Positions 33,323 to 42,199 of a stretch of 64,000 nucleotides of DNA are shown piece after piece (within the stretch, counting starts at the first letter, position 1; every line of letters starts with the position of its first letter). Made by a program: the position numbers and the translations under genes. Under the pieces are notes generated by a model. The model was not told the origin of the DNA and did no database searches. It saw only the letters and a program-made list of their open reading frames with translations. The DNA is taken from assembly GCA_964549915.1 (NCBI GenBank), contig CAZJWX010000001.1, positions 1 through 64,000 of the forward strand. Direction: 5' to 3'. This DNA is from JAUZRW01 sp964549915. GTDB taxonomy: Bacteria > Chloroflexota > Anaerolineae > Aggregatilineales > Phototrophicaceae.

Positions 33323-34423
33323 ATGAGCCTGAGCATTGGTATCGTCGGCCTGCCGAACGTGGGCAAGAGCACGTTGTTCAACGCGCTCACCAAGGAACAA
33401 AACGCGGAAGCGGCGAATTATCCGTTTTGCACCATCGAACCGAACAAGGCCATCGTCGCAGTTCCCGACTCGCGCGTGGATAAAATCAGCGAGATCACCG
33501 GGATTGAGCAGCGGATTCGCGCGACCATCGAATTCGTTGATGTCGCAGGGTTGGTGAAGGGAGCCAGCCAGGGCGAAGGGCTGGGCAACAAATTCCTGGG
33601 CAATATCCGCGATGTCGATGCGATTCTGCAAGTCGTGCGCTGTTTCGACGATGAAAATGTCGTACACGTGAACGAGAAGCCCGACCCAGTGGCGGATATT
33701 GATGTCATCAACACCGAGTTGGCGCTGGCAGATTACGACCAGTTGGAGCGCAAGATCGAAAAGCTCATGCGCGAGGTCAAGGGCAATGCCGACCTGAAGC
33801 CCATGCTGGAACTGGCGCAAGACCTGAAGGAGCGCCTCGCCCGCGCCGAACCGCTGTGGTTGTACGAAGGGCGCGACTCGGAAGCCTTCCAGTCGCTGAA
33901 TAGGGAAATGCGCTTCCTGACAGCCAAGCCCATCCTGTACGTTGCCAACGTCGGCGAAGATGACCTGCACGCGGGCAACCAGTACGTCGAGCAGGCGCGT
34001 GCCGTCGCGGACTCGCAGGGGGCAGAGTTGATCCAGCTCTGCGCCAAGCTCGAACAGGAGATGGCCGGGCTTGCCGATGAAGACCGCGATGAGATGCTGG
34101 AACTCTACGGTCTGCAAGAGAGCGGCCTGGAGAAAGTCATCCGCCGGGGGTACGAGATGCTCGGCCTCATCAGTTACTTCACCTGGAACGATGTTGAGAT
34201 TCGCGTCTGGACGATTCACAGAGGCTGGAAGGCTCCCAAAGCCGCCGGGGTCATTCACGGCGACATCGAGCGTGGTTTCATCCGTGCGGAAGTGATTCCC
34301 TTCGAGTCTTTCGTGGAACACGGTAGCAAGGCGGCGGTCAAGGCTGCTGGTGGCATGCGTGTGGAAGGCGCGGAATACGAAGTGCAGGACGGTGACCTGA
34401 TCTACTTCCGCTTCAACGTGTGA
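33323..34423 (+). CDS. ychF: YchF/OLA1-type GTP/ATP-binding protein
   Basis: A universally conserved Obg-family P-loop NTPase that binds ribosomes and prefers ATP. 366 residues, the normal length. G1 is GLPNVGKSTLFNALT, G3 is DVAGLVKGASQGEGLGN, and the C-terminal TGS domain ends in the characteristic YEVQDGDLIYFRFNV with GWKAPKAAGVIHGD before it. The ATG at 33323 is at the exact conserved N-terminus (MSLSIGIVGLPNVGKS); a longer frame beginning at 32816 runs antisense through the histidine kinase and is not used. Two perfect stem-loops follow the gene. Confidence 0.97.
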   Translation: MSLSIGIVGLPNVGKSTLFNALTKEQNAEAANYPFCTIEPNKAIVAVPDSRVDKISEITGIEQRIRATIEFVDVAGLVKGASQGEGLGNKFLGNIRDVDAILQVVRCFDDENVVHVNEKPDPVADIDVINTELALADYDQLERKIEKLMREVKGNADLKPMLELAQDLKERLARAEPLWLYEGRDSEAFQSLNREMRFLTAKPILYVANVGEDDLHAGNQYVEQARAVADSQGAELIQLCAKLEQEMAGLADEDRDEMLELYGLQESGLEKVIRRGYEMLGLISYFTWNDVEIRVWTIHRGWKAPKAAGVIHGDIERGFIRAEVIPFESFVEHGSKAAVKAAGGMRVEGAEYEVQDGDLIYFRFNV

Positions 34424-34768
34424 TCCGAAGCGGCAAGCCCGGTCTTTTGCTGGCTTTTCGATGATGGGAGAGGTTCGGAACAACCTCTCTCTGTATGGAA
34501 CAAGGTCGTTCTTCTGTTCCATACGGACATCAAACATGTTGTTGGGGGCAGAAGCCTAACGGAAAATCCACACCAGCGACCTCGTTCAATCTACCCAATT
34601 TCTTCCTCGCATCTGCTGACCTTCGCTTGCTGCAAGCGGGCTTTGCGCACATAATCAGATTTGCATCATCGTAACAACAACCAGGGCTGGCACGCGCGGC
34701 TGACCGCTACCTGCAGCAGCCGATTGCGCCGTTCGCTGCTGGCCGGGGATTTGGAGAGAACTCGACCG
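34424..34768. other. Intergenic region with twin stem-loops
   Basis: 345 bases between ychF and the TIR-WD40 gene. The left part holds two adjacent hairpins (listed separately). The right part has no visible promoter consensus, repeat or gene. Confidence 0.55.
34468..34524 (+). terminator. Two consecutive perfect stem-loops after ychF
   Basis: GAGAGGTT/AACCTCTC (34468-34475 with 34482-34489, 6-base loop) is followed after three bases by GTATGGAACA/TGTTCCATAC (34493-34502 with 34515-34524, 12-base loop). There is no T-run after either. They may end the ychF transcript or stabilise its 3' end. Confidence 0.5.
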
Positions 34769-37600
34769 ATGACCGATGTATTCATTTCGTATTCGCGCAA
34801 AGACAAAGAATTTGTGCGCAGGCTGCATACTGCACTGGAAGAGTCCGGGCGCGATGCCTGGATTGACTGGGAGAATATCCCGCTGACCGCCGATTGGTTG
34901 GAAGAGATCAAGGCGGGGATCGAAGAAGCCAACAGCTTCATCTACGTCATCAGCCCCGACTCCGTGCATTCGGATGTGTGTGCGGCGGAATTGGGGCACG
35001 CGCTGGAGAACAACAAGCGTCTGGTGCCGATCATGCACCGCGAATTGATGGAGGAATACGACAAAGCCGCATTGCACCCGGCGATTTCCTCGCACAACTG
35101 GTTGTTCTTCCGCGAAGAAGATGATTTCGACGCTGTCTTTCAGGTACTGACGGATGCCCTGGATTCCGACCTGGGGCACATGCATACGCATACCCGGCTG
35201 CTGGTCAAGGCACGCGAATGGGACGGCGCTTCCCGCGATGAGAGTATGCTGCTGCGCGGGCAAGAACTGCGCGACGCGGAGGAATGGTTGGCGAACTCTG
35301 CCGAGAAGGAGCCACAGCCGACGGCCCTTCACACAGAATACATCATGTCGAGCCACAATATCGCCAACGCACGCCAGAGAGCAACCCTCCTGCGTACCTT
35401 CGTCGCGCTGGGTCTCGCGCTGGCGCTGGCGCTGTTCTCGCTCGTCCAGTGGAATCGTGCCAACAGGGAAACGTTGCGTGCCGAAAATGAAGCGACCCGT
35501 TCGCAGAGCCTCGCCCTGGCATCGGTTGCCCGTAACGTCAGTGACCGCATCCTGGCTGTCTCGCTCGCCCTGAATGCCGCCGATATTGACGATCCGCCGG
35601 AATCGGTGGTGCGTGCCCTGGCGGATGTCGTCTACGCGCCGGGGGCACGATTCCTCTATGGCGAGGCCGCCGACGGGGAAGAAGTACCGATGATGGCCGT
35701 TGCGCATCGGCCTGATTCGACGGAGTTCGCTACAGCGGAAGGGTCGCTGATTTCGCTGTGGGATGCGCAGACGCGGGAATTGATAGGCGAGTTGGGCGCT
35801 GCCGGGAACGAAGATGAGCGCACGGGGCACACGGCGAAAATCAACCAACTCCGATTCAACGACGATGGTCGGTTGCTGCTCTCCGCATCGGATGATGGGC
35901 GCGTGCTGGTCTGGGATGTGGACGAGGGCATAATTCAGCACGAATTGACCATCGGCATTGCGGTCAACGATTTCGTGTACGCGGGCAATCCCGATACGCT
36001 GGCCCTGGGGCTGGGCAGCGGCGAGGCGGTGCTCTGGAGCATCCCCGATAATCAGCCGATTCTGGTTGCCGACCTCACGCGCCTGCCAACCCCCGTGCTG
36101 GAAGAGGGCCAGACCGCCGTTGTGACGGCTGTGGGCTACGATCCGGGAGCCAATGTGTTGGCGGCGGGATTCGCCTCCGGGCGTTTGCTGCTGTGGGATG
36201 CCGAGACCGATGAGCCGATCCTCGAAGAGAAGCCCCATGAAGACCGGATCAATGCCCTGGTCTTCTCCCCGGATGGGCGCTATCTCTACAGCGCTTCTAA
36301 CGATGAGAGGGCGCTCAAGATCTCTGCATCGACCGGGCGCACGGTGGATCGCTTCGAAGGGCATACGAACCATGTCAACGACATCGTGGTCAGTGCGGAT
36401 GGGCGCTTCTTGCTGACCGCCTCCCGCGACCGCACGGTGATCTATTGGGAAGAAGAGACAGGCCAGCAGCTCACCCGCCTCTGGGGGCACACGAACTGGG
36501 TCTGGGGGGTGAGCTTCACCCCGGATGGACGGCGGGCCATCTCTGTTTCGGAGGATGGCACAGCTCTGGAATGGGATTTGCGCCCTGGCAACATCATCCA
36601 GGTCTTCCGGGGGCATAGCGATTGGGTGCGCACGGTGGATATCTCCGATGACGATACACGGGCTGTCTCTGGCTCGGATGATGATACGGTGCGCGTGTGG
36701 GATCTGGCGCAGGGGCGGGTGCTGCTGCCGCCGCTGATTGGGCATGAAGGGGATGTGCGTGATGTGCACTTCGCGCTGGGAGATACGCGGATTGTCTCGG
36801 TCTCATTGGACAGCACGGCACGTGTGTGGGATGCCGAAACCGGGGAACAGCTCGCCGTCTACCAACCGCACGGTGAGCCAGATGACGAGACGGATACGGG
36901 CATGCAGGCGCTTGATGTTTACGACAATCTGGCGTTGACGGGGGCGAACGACGGCACAGTCCGGCTCTGGAACCTGGAAACGGGCGAAATTGTGCGCGAG
37001 CTGCCGTCCCACGATGCATCGTCCGGCGCATCGGTGGAGGATGTGCGCTTCAGCCCGGATGGCACGCAGGTGCTTTCCGCCGCGACGGACAACACCGTGA
37101 TTCACACGAACCTAGAAACGGGCGAGAGCCAGATGCTGCCGCTGGAAGAAGAATCGCGCGAGGCGCTCAGCGTAGATTTCACGCCGGACGGCAATTTCGC
37201 CGCTGCTGGGTCGCGTGGGGCGGAAGTCTATTACTGGGATTTGCGCACTGGCACACGCCTCGCCCGGGTCGAACAACACGGCAGTTCCGTGCGCGGCTTC
37301 ACCATCAGCCCCGTGAACCGCGAACCGTTCATTGGCTTCTCGGCCTCAGCCGATCTATCGCTGCTCCTGTGGGATCTGGATAACCAGCGCGTGCTGCGCG
37401 AGTACCTGGGGCATGAGCGCACGGTGTATGATGTGGACTTCACATCCGACGGCACGCGGGCGCTGTCAGGGTCACGCGATACCACACTGATTCTGTGGCG
37501 TGTGGACAACCTGGAGCAGTTGGAGACCTGGCAGGCGGAGAATCGTTATTTCCGTGAACTGAGTGAGAATGAGTGTGAGGTCTACGGGGCATTCTGCTGA
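34769..37600 (+). CDS. TIR-TM-WD40 receptor-like protein with two propellers
   Basis: 943 residues. Residues 1-135 are a TIR domain (FISYSRKDKEF, AWIDWENIPL, FIYVISPDSVHSDVCAAEL, with Glu74 at the NADase position). Residues 150-200 hold the linker motif MLLRGQELRDAEEWL common to bacterial TIR-WD40 proteins. One membrane helix spans about 207-228 and a short coiled coil follows. From about residue 285 to the end there are 14 WD40-like units, enough for two seven-bladed propellers. The topology (cytosolic TIR, propellers across the membrane) is inference. ATG 34769 is used, with GGAGAG 12 bases upstream; a start at 34661 would add a poor segment. Signalling or defence is plausible; no effector gene is adjacent. 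Confidence 0.85.
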   Translation: MTDVFISYSRKDKEFVRRLHTALEESGRDAWIDWENIPLTADWLEEIKAGIEEANSFIYVISPDSVHSDVCAAELGHALENNKRLVPIMHRELMEEYDKAALHPAISSHNWLFFREEDDFDAVFQVLTDALDSDLGHMHTHTRLLVKAREWDGASRDESMLLRGQELRDAEEWLANSAEKEPQPTALHTEYIMSSHNIANARQRATLLRTFVALGLALALALFSLVQWNRANRETLRAENEATRSQSLALASVARNVSDRILAVSLALNAADIDDPPESVVRALADVVYAPGARFLYGEAADGEEVPMMAVAHRPDSTEFATAEGSLISLWDAQTRELIGELGAAGNEDERTGHTAKINQLRFNDDGRLLLSASDDGRVLVWDVDEGIIQHELTIGIAVNDFVYAGNPDTLALGLGSGEAVLWSIPDNQPILVADLTRLPTPVLEEGQTAVVTAVGYDPGANVLAAGFASGRLLLWDAETDEPILEEKPHEDRINALVFSPDGRYLYSASNDERALKISASTGRTVDRFEGHTNHVNDIVVSADGRFLLTASRDRTVIYWEEETGQQLTRLWGHTNWVWGVSFTPDGRRAISVSEDGTALEWDLRPGNIIQVFRGHSDWVRTVDISDDDTRAVSGSDDDTVRVWDLAQGRVLLPPLIGHEGDVRDVHFALGDTRIVSVSLDSTARVWDAETGEQLAVYQPHGEPDDETDTGMQALDVYDNLALTGANDGTVRLWNLETGEIVRELPSHDASSGASVEDVRFSPDGTQVLSAATDNTVIHTNLETGESQMLPLEEESREALSVDFTPDGNFAAAGSRGAEVYYWDLRTGTRLARVEQHGSSVRGFTISPVNREPFIGFSASADLSLLLWDLDNQRVLREYLGHERTVYDVDFTSDGTRALSGSRDTTLILWRVDNLEQLETWQAENRYFRELSENECEVYGAFC

Positions 37601-37720
37601 TAGCGGTGCTCTCGCAGGTCGGCGTAGGGCGGGCGTCAGCTTGGCGTATCCGCCCCAGCCAGCAACAATCGCGCCGCCTGTGACACAATAAGGGCAACGT
37701 AGCCAGCGAGAGAATTGCCC

Positions 37721-37960
37721 ATGAGTGCCTTCACAGCGGCCTTGCTGTTCTTCTTGATCTTCTGTGGATTGATCGGTGCTGCGGCGTTGTTTTTCCTCTC
37801 GTTTGATGCCGAAGCCAGCGAAATCCCCAATGCGGCAGCACGCACCACGCAGCGTCTGTTTCAGGTGGTGCGGCGCGTGAACACGGATACCATCGAGACG
37901 GTGGATGCGGCGGGAAATGTGCGTCAGTGGCATGCAGATGAGCCGCAGAATTCAACCTAA
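37721..37960 (+). CDS. Small single-span membrane protein, 79 residues
   Basis: One hydrophobic helix at residues 3-25 (AFTAALLFFLIFCGLIGAAAL) and a short hydrophilic tail with VVRRVNTDTIETVDAAGNVRQW. No known family. The ATG at 37721 is preferred to a TTG at 37715. Codon use agrees with the neighbours, and no alternative on the other strand is convincing. It sits alone, 120 bases after the TIR-WD40 gene on the same strand. Confidence 0.55.
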   Translation: MSAFTAALLFFLIFCGLIGAAALFFLSFDAEASEIPNAAARTTQRLFQVVRRVNTDTIETVDAAGNVRQWHADEPQNST

Positions 37961-38065
37961 CAGAACGTCTCGCAATCCGAACGAAAACCCAACCTGCCAG
38001 CGGGCGATCAGAACAAAATGCTAACAGAGGCTTCGTGACCAGCGTGCTTTTCCGCTGTGCCTTTG

Positions 38066-38074
38066 TGTTAAAAT
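38066..38074 (+). promoter_or_regulatory. Extended -10 promoter candidate before the HEAT-repeat gene
   Basis: TGTTAAAAT fits an extended -10 element (TG-n-TANNNT). It lies 40 bases upstream of the GTG start. There is no recognisable -35. Confidence 0.3.
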
Positions 38075-38113
38075 CAAAGGTGTACTTACTGTCCTGTTAC
38101 TGGTACGAACATC

Positions 38114-39064
38114 GTGAGCGACCCGCAAGAAAAAGACATCTGGCATTTGAAGTCCCAGCTCAACATCCAGGGATTGATCGAAGCTCTGGATGCCGACAAT
38201 GCGGGGATTCGCAAACGTGCTGCCGCTGCGCTCCGTACCCTGGGCGCTACGCAGGCGCTTCCGGCGCTGCGCGATGCGTATGAAAGAGAGAGCGACCCCG
38301 AAGCGCAGATGACCATTGCTTCCGCGCTGGAGATGCTCAAGCAGAAAACTGGCTATCTGGTACCCCCCGCCGAAGACAGCGCAGAAACCACCGTTCAGAA
38401 GCTCCTGGCGCGCCTGCGCTCCGACAATTCCGAGACCGTGATTGAGGCGGCTCGCGAACTGGGTGAACTGGGCGACAAGATCGCTGTCGAACCCCTGGTG
38501 CTGCTCTTCAACGATCATCGTCAGTCGATCCATGTGCGGTTTGCCGTCGCAGAAGCCCTGCTCAAGCTGGAAAGCGCTCCCATCGAAGTCGCCTTGCTGG
38601 CGAACCTGCGCCACTCCGACTGGCACATCCGCCGGAATGGGGCCGCCATTCTGGGGCAGCTCAAGGCTGAATGGGCAATTCAGCCGTTGGCGCGTGCCCT
38701 CAAAGATGAACACCATGTCGTCCGGCGCACGGCTCGCGCCGCGCTCAAGCACATTGGCACGCCGGAGTCGCGCAAGGCTCTTGCTCAGGCGGATAACATC
38801 GCACAGCGTCCGCCGATGCGCCCGGATGGCGAGGCGGCTGCGGATGCTCCCGGTGCTCGCCCGATGGCCCCGCGCACCGGGATGTTGCAGCGCTTGCAGC
38901 CCAACCCCGGCGAGAATGCGCCGGAAACCAGCAGCCAGCCCTCGACGGGGAAGATGTCCACGCGGCATCTGAATCCGACGCGCCCGCTCGATCCAGAAGT
39001 GCTCAAGCAGTTGGAAGAAATGTACGACAACCCGGCTGAGGATGATGAAGCAGCGGACGAGTAA
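38114..39064 (+). CDS. HEAT-repeat protein
   Basis: 316 residues. Residues 15-80 and 95-225 hold alpha-helical HEAT/PBS-lyase-type repeats (for example GLIEALDADNAGIRKRAAAAL, VEPLVLLFNDHRQSIHVRFAV, IQPLARALKDEHHVVRRTA). The last 90 residues are Pro/Ala/Arg-rich and probably disordered, ending in an acidic helix. Such proteins serve as docking scaffolds; the partner is unknown. The start is GTG with no clear ribosome site, and an internal Met is less likely because the first repeat starts right away. A terminator follows. Confidence 0.8.
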   Translation: MSDPQEKDIWHLKSQLNIQGLIEALDADNAGIRKRAAAALRTLGATQALPALRDAYERESDPEAQMTIASALEMLKQKTGYLVPPAEDSAETTVQKLLARLRSDNSETVIEAARELGELGDKIAVEPLVLLFNDHRQSIHVRFAVAEALLKLESAPIEVALLANLRHSDWHIRRNGAAILGQLKAEWAIQPLARALKDEHHVVRRTARAALKHIGTPESRKALAQADNIAQRPPMRPDGEAAADAPGARPMAPRTGMLQRLQPNPGENAPETSSQPSTGKMSTRHLNPTRPLDPEVLKQLEEMYDNPAEDDEAADE

Positions 39065-39110
39065 CACACCGTCAGCTTTGCGTCGCTGGATATTCCAGAT
39101 CAACTGTTTG

Positions 39111-39134
39111 AGGCCGCCCACAGGCGGCTTTTTG
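39111..39134 (+). terminator. Rho-independent terminator after the HEAT-repeat gene
   Basis: Perfect 6-bp stem GCCGCC/GGCGGC (39113-39118 with 39123-39128, 4-base loop) followed by five T at 39129-39133. Confidence 0.85.
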
Positions 39135-39297
39135 TTGCCAACCCAGAGCGGCGGTTTGTCGCTATCCGTTCGCCCTCTCCACAGGATGCGGTACAATGGC
39201 CTGTGTACAAAATAGATTTGCTCCACATGCGATGCGTTCATGCATTCGCTGATGCACGTGGGCGTGCCATCGCACAACGCCAGAAGGGAAAGGCTCC

Positions 39298-40977
39298 ATG
39301 CGTAAACACCGGATCGCGCTTCTCCTGGGATTAGGGCTGCTGCTATTGATCCCGCTCTTCGCCACTGCCGCCCAGGGTGGGGTACGCATTGTCGTGGTCA
39401 ACGAGTTTCTCAATGTTCGCGCTGTCCCTGCGATCGGTGCGCCTGTGATTGACACCGTTGAGGCCGGATACGTCTTCGATATCGTCACGGCACGCAGTGC
39501 GGACAGCGAATGGGTGCGCGTCGATTACGAATGCAACGAGGGCTGGATCAATCTGACGCCGACCCTGACCATTGAGGGCGATTTGAACGCGCTCCCTGTG
39601 CGTGATCCGCGCAGCATTCCGTTCGGCGGTTTTGAATCGCCGCGTGCGGGTTTCTCGCAGCAGGTCGGCCCGATTGAGGGTTTCGCGACCGACGGCTTGC
39701 GCGTGCGTGCTGGCCCCAGCACCGCCTATCCCACCATTGGCAATATCAACTTCAACCAGCGCTTCACCCTTACGGGGCGCAATCGCTGCGGCAACTGGCT
39801 CCAGGTCAATTTCGAAACGACGTTGGGCTGGGTCGCGGCCCGCTTCGTACAACCCGTCGGCGGTGACATCCGCACCCTGCCGGAAGGCGGCATCGTCGCC
39901 CAGGACGCGCCGATTTCTGGGGAGGGCATCGACACGTACATTGCCACCCTACGCCTGATGCGCGATCGGTTGGACATCGCGCAGACATCCCTGAACGCGA
40001 TTCGTACTGTCTGGACGGATGCGGCGCTCAGCGGACGGGTGTACTGCCCGGCCTACCCGGCACAACCCAGCGATTTCTTCATCCCCACGCCTGTGCTGGC
40101 GGCGAATTTCGTCACCTTGCAGCCCCTTCAGACCGACTTCAACGATGCGATGGCGAATATCCGCCTGCCGATTGAGTTGCTCATTCAGCTTTGCAATTTG
40201 CCGGGGACAGGCAGCCCGGTCGGTCAGGCGACGATCCAGGGGGCGCTGGATGCCATCAATCTGGCGGAAGAGCAAATCGTCTCCCTGCGCATCCGCCTGG
40301 ATGAACTGATTCCCGACCTGGATGTAGGCGGGGATGAATGCTTGCTGGTCTACAACAATCGAGCCGAGGTGCTGCCGCGCATCGACATCGGCACGATCTA
40401 CCTGGATGAATTCACACAGCGTCTGACGGCACGGGGCTATTGCTTCGAGGGGTTACAATCCCAGGTGTTGAATATTCAGGCACTGCCGATCCCGCCAGCA
40501 CAACAATCGCTCTTCGTGTCCATCAGCACGCTGGATGACCCCGCCAACTTCATCAATGTCAGCCGCGCTTCTGCGGGGGCACTGCTGCGCCTGGGGCCGA
40601 TTACGCTGCCACGCACCACAACCTACATCGTGCTGATCGCTGATCTCGGCGAGGATGGGCGCTCCCCGGTGGGTGAATTCGCCTTCTTACTGCGCGATGC
40701 CCAATTCGTCGGTGATACGGAATTCCTGACCTTCAATGAGCAATTGCAGACCGTCACGCTGACCACCAATATCAGCACGCAGCAGCAGACCGTCATTGCT
40801 CCGACGGCGCGTCCGGATCAGGCCACCTGTCCTTCTACGCAGTTCACCTGCGCACAGTTGCAGGACTGCCAGGAGGCGATTGCTTGCTTCCAGGCGGGGA
40901 ATTTCAGCCTCGACCCGGATGGGGATGGCACGCCCTGCGAAGACTTGCTCTGCGGCGGCGTGGAAGAAGTGCCCTGA
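39298..40977 (+). CDS. Secreted protein with two SH3 domains and an Excalibur motif
   Basis: 559 residues, exported. Residues 5-25 are a signal peptide ending ATAA-Q. Two bacterial SH3 (SH3_3-type) domains follow: NEFLNVRAVPAIGAPVIDTV at about 35-95 and DGLRVRAGPSTAYPTIGNIN at about 130-185, which normally bind cell-wall peptides. A middle region of about 300 residues has no recognised domain and several cysteines. The extreme C-terminus has a DPDGDGTPCEDLLC motif, the calcium-binding Excalibur signature (D-x-D-x-D-G-x-x-C-E), with more Cys. The protein is probably anchored to or acts at the cell wall. GAAGGGAAAGG lies just before the ATG. Confidence 0.83.
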   Translation: MRKHRIALLLGLGLLLLIPLFATAAQGGVRIVVVNEFLNVRAVPAIGAPVIDTVEAGYVFDIVTARSADSEWVRVDYECNEGWINLTPTLTIEGDLNALPVRDPRSIPFGGFESPRAGFSQQVGPIEGFATDGLRVRAGPSTAYPTIGNINFNQRFTLTGRNRCGNWLQVNFETTLGWVAARFVQPVGGDIRTLPEGGIVAQDAPISGEGIDTYIATLRLMRDRLDIAQTSLNAIRTVWTDAALSGRVYCPAYPAQPSDFFIPTPVLAANFVTLQPLQTDFNDAMANIRLPIELLIQLCNLPGTGSPVGQATIQGALDAINLAEEQIVSLRIRLDELIPDLDVGGDECLLVYNNRAEVLPRIDIGTIYLDEFTQRLTARGYCFEGLQSQVLNIQALPIPPAQQSLFVSISTLDDPANFINVSRASAGALLRLGPITLPRTTTYIVLIADLGEDGRSPVGEFAFLLRDAQFVGDTEFLTFNEQLQTVTLTTNISTQQQTVIAPTARPDQATCPSTQFTCAQLQDCQEAIACFQAGNFSLDPDGDGTPCEDLLCGGVEEVP

Positions 40978-41057
40978 TTGCGCTGTGCCGTAGCGTGCAG
41001 CTTCGTGCAATCTCGGTTTGCGCCGGGGATGGGGGCGTGGCACATGCCAGATTCCGC

Positions 41058-42053
41058 TCACATCCCGGCGATTGCGCTGGCGAGTTCATCGGGGGAGGGG
41101 GTGTAATTGCCCAGGTGCTGCACCACGATGCCGCTGGCGTAATTCGCCAGGGTGACCGCATCAGCGTAGCTGGCTTCTGCGATGCGTGCCAGCGCCGCCA
41201 CCGCAATCCAGGTATCGCCTGCGCCCACTGTGTCATACACGGCGCTGACGCGGGGAGCCGGGAGGTGCGCCACATGGCCATCGACCTGCGCCAGAGTCGC
41301 ACCCTCTGCGCCCCGCGTGATGACCATCGCCCCGCGCAGGTCATGCATTTGTGCCAGTTCCAGAGCGGCTTTGGAAAAATCGGCATCGGTCGCCAGTTCA
41401 CGCCGCAGCACTTCGGCGGCATCGTCCGCGTTGCACTTCACCAGGTCGAACCCGCGATATTTTTCGAGCGCCCCCTGCGCATCGGCGAAGAGCGGCACAT
41501 GGGCAGCCAGGGCCGCCTCGCGTGCCGCAGCTACCAGGGGCGCGGTCAGCAGCCCATTGCGATAATCCGAAACCAGCAGGGCATCCGCTGAAGGCAGATT
41601 CTGCGTCAGGAGGGTCAGCACTCGCTGTGCAGTGGTGGCATCAATTGCCTGGCGCGAGAGGGTATCCACCCGTGCCACTTGCTGCGGAAAACGCAGCCCC
41701 ATCTGTGCCAGGATGCGTGTCTTGAGTGTGGTCGGCTTATCCGCACAGGTCACCAGGCCGCTGGTTTCGATGCCGCGTTCATCCAGCGCTGCCCGCAGGT
41801 GCCCCGCCGTATCATCCGCGCCGACGACGCCAATTTGCAGCGCCGCGCTGCCCAGGGCGACGATATTGCTGGCGGGGTTGGATGCACCGCCGGGGATGTA
41901 GCGCCGGGACTGAAATTCCAGCACCGGGATGGGGGCTTCCCGGCTCATGCGCTGCGCCTTACCCGTGATGTATTCGTCCAGGATCACATCGCCCAGCACG
42001 AGGATGCGTCGGTTTGCCAGGCGGGGAATCAGGTGTTGAAGCGTTTCGGTCAT
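41058..42053 (-). CDS. PfkB-family kinase, heptose 7-phosphate kinase (HldE N-domain/RfaE1)-like
   Basis: 331 residues. The N-terminus reads VLGDVILDEYITGKAQRMSREAPIPVLE, the characteristic start of D-glycero-beta-D-manno-heptose 7-phosphate 1-kinases, followed by IPGGASNPASNIVALG. The anion hole and catalytic Asp are in DTVGAGDTW. There is no cytidylyltransferase domain, so it matches the separate HldA form. The enzyme normally serves lipopolysaccharide or glycoprotein heptose synthesis. ATG 42053 is preferred to 42089 although its ribosome site is weak. No other heptose genes are linked. Ribokinase-like activity on another sugar cannot be ruled out. Confidence 0.78.
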   Translation of the reverse strand: MTETLQHLIPRLANRRILVLGDVILDEYITGKAQRMSREAPIPVLEFQSRRYIPGGASNPASNIVALGSAALQIGVVGADDTAGHLRAALDERGIETSGLVTCADKPTTLKTRILAQMGLRFPQQVARVDTLSRQAIDATTAQRVLTLLTQNLPSADALLVSDYRNGLLTAPLVAAAREAALAAHVPLFADAQGALEKYRGFDLVKCNADDAAEVLRRELATDADFSKAALELAQMHDLRGAMVITRGAEGATLAQVDGHVAHLPAPRVSAVYDTVGAGDTWIAVAALARIAEASYADAVTLANYASGIVVQHLGNYTPSPDELASAIAGM

Positions 42054-42199
42054 CGTGTGCTGTTCTCGCAGTGGGTCAACAGGAAGCAAGGTGTAGGGAT
42101 CGTGCGTTGTCGTCTGCGAAATTGTTCACCCGGCGGGGTTTTTGGGACGTGTCGTCGCACGCCCCCCGTCGAACAATCATGTCGTCAACGAACCATGTC

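Noticed and set aside
34655..36769. 704-codon reverse frame over the TIR-WD40 gene
   Set aside because: No domains, and it reads through clear TIR and WD40 sequence on the other strand.
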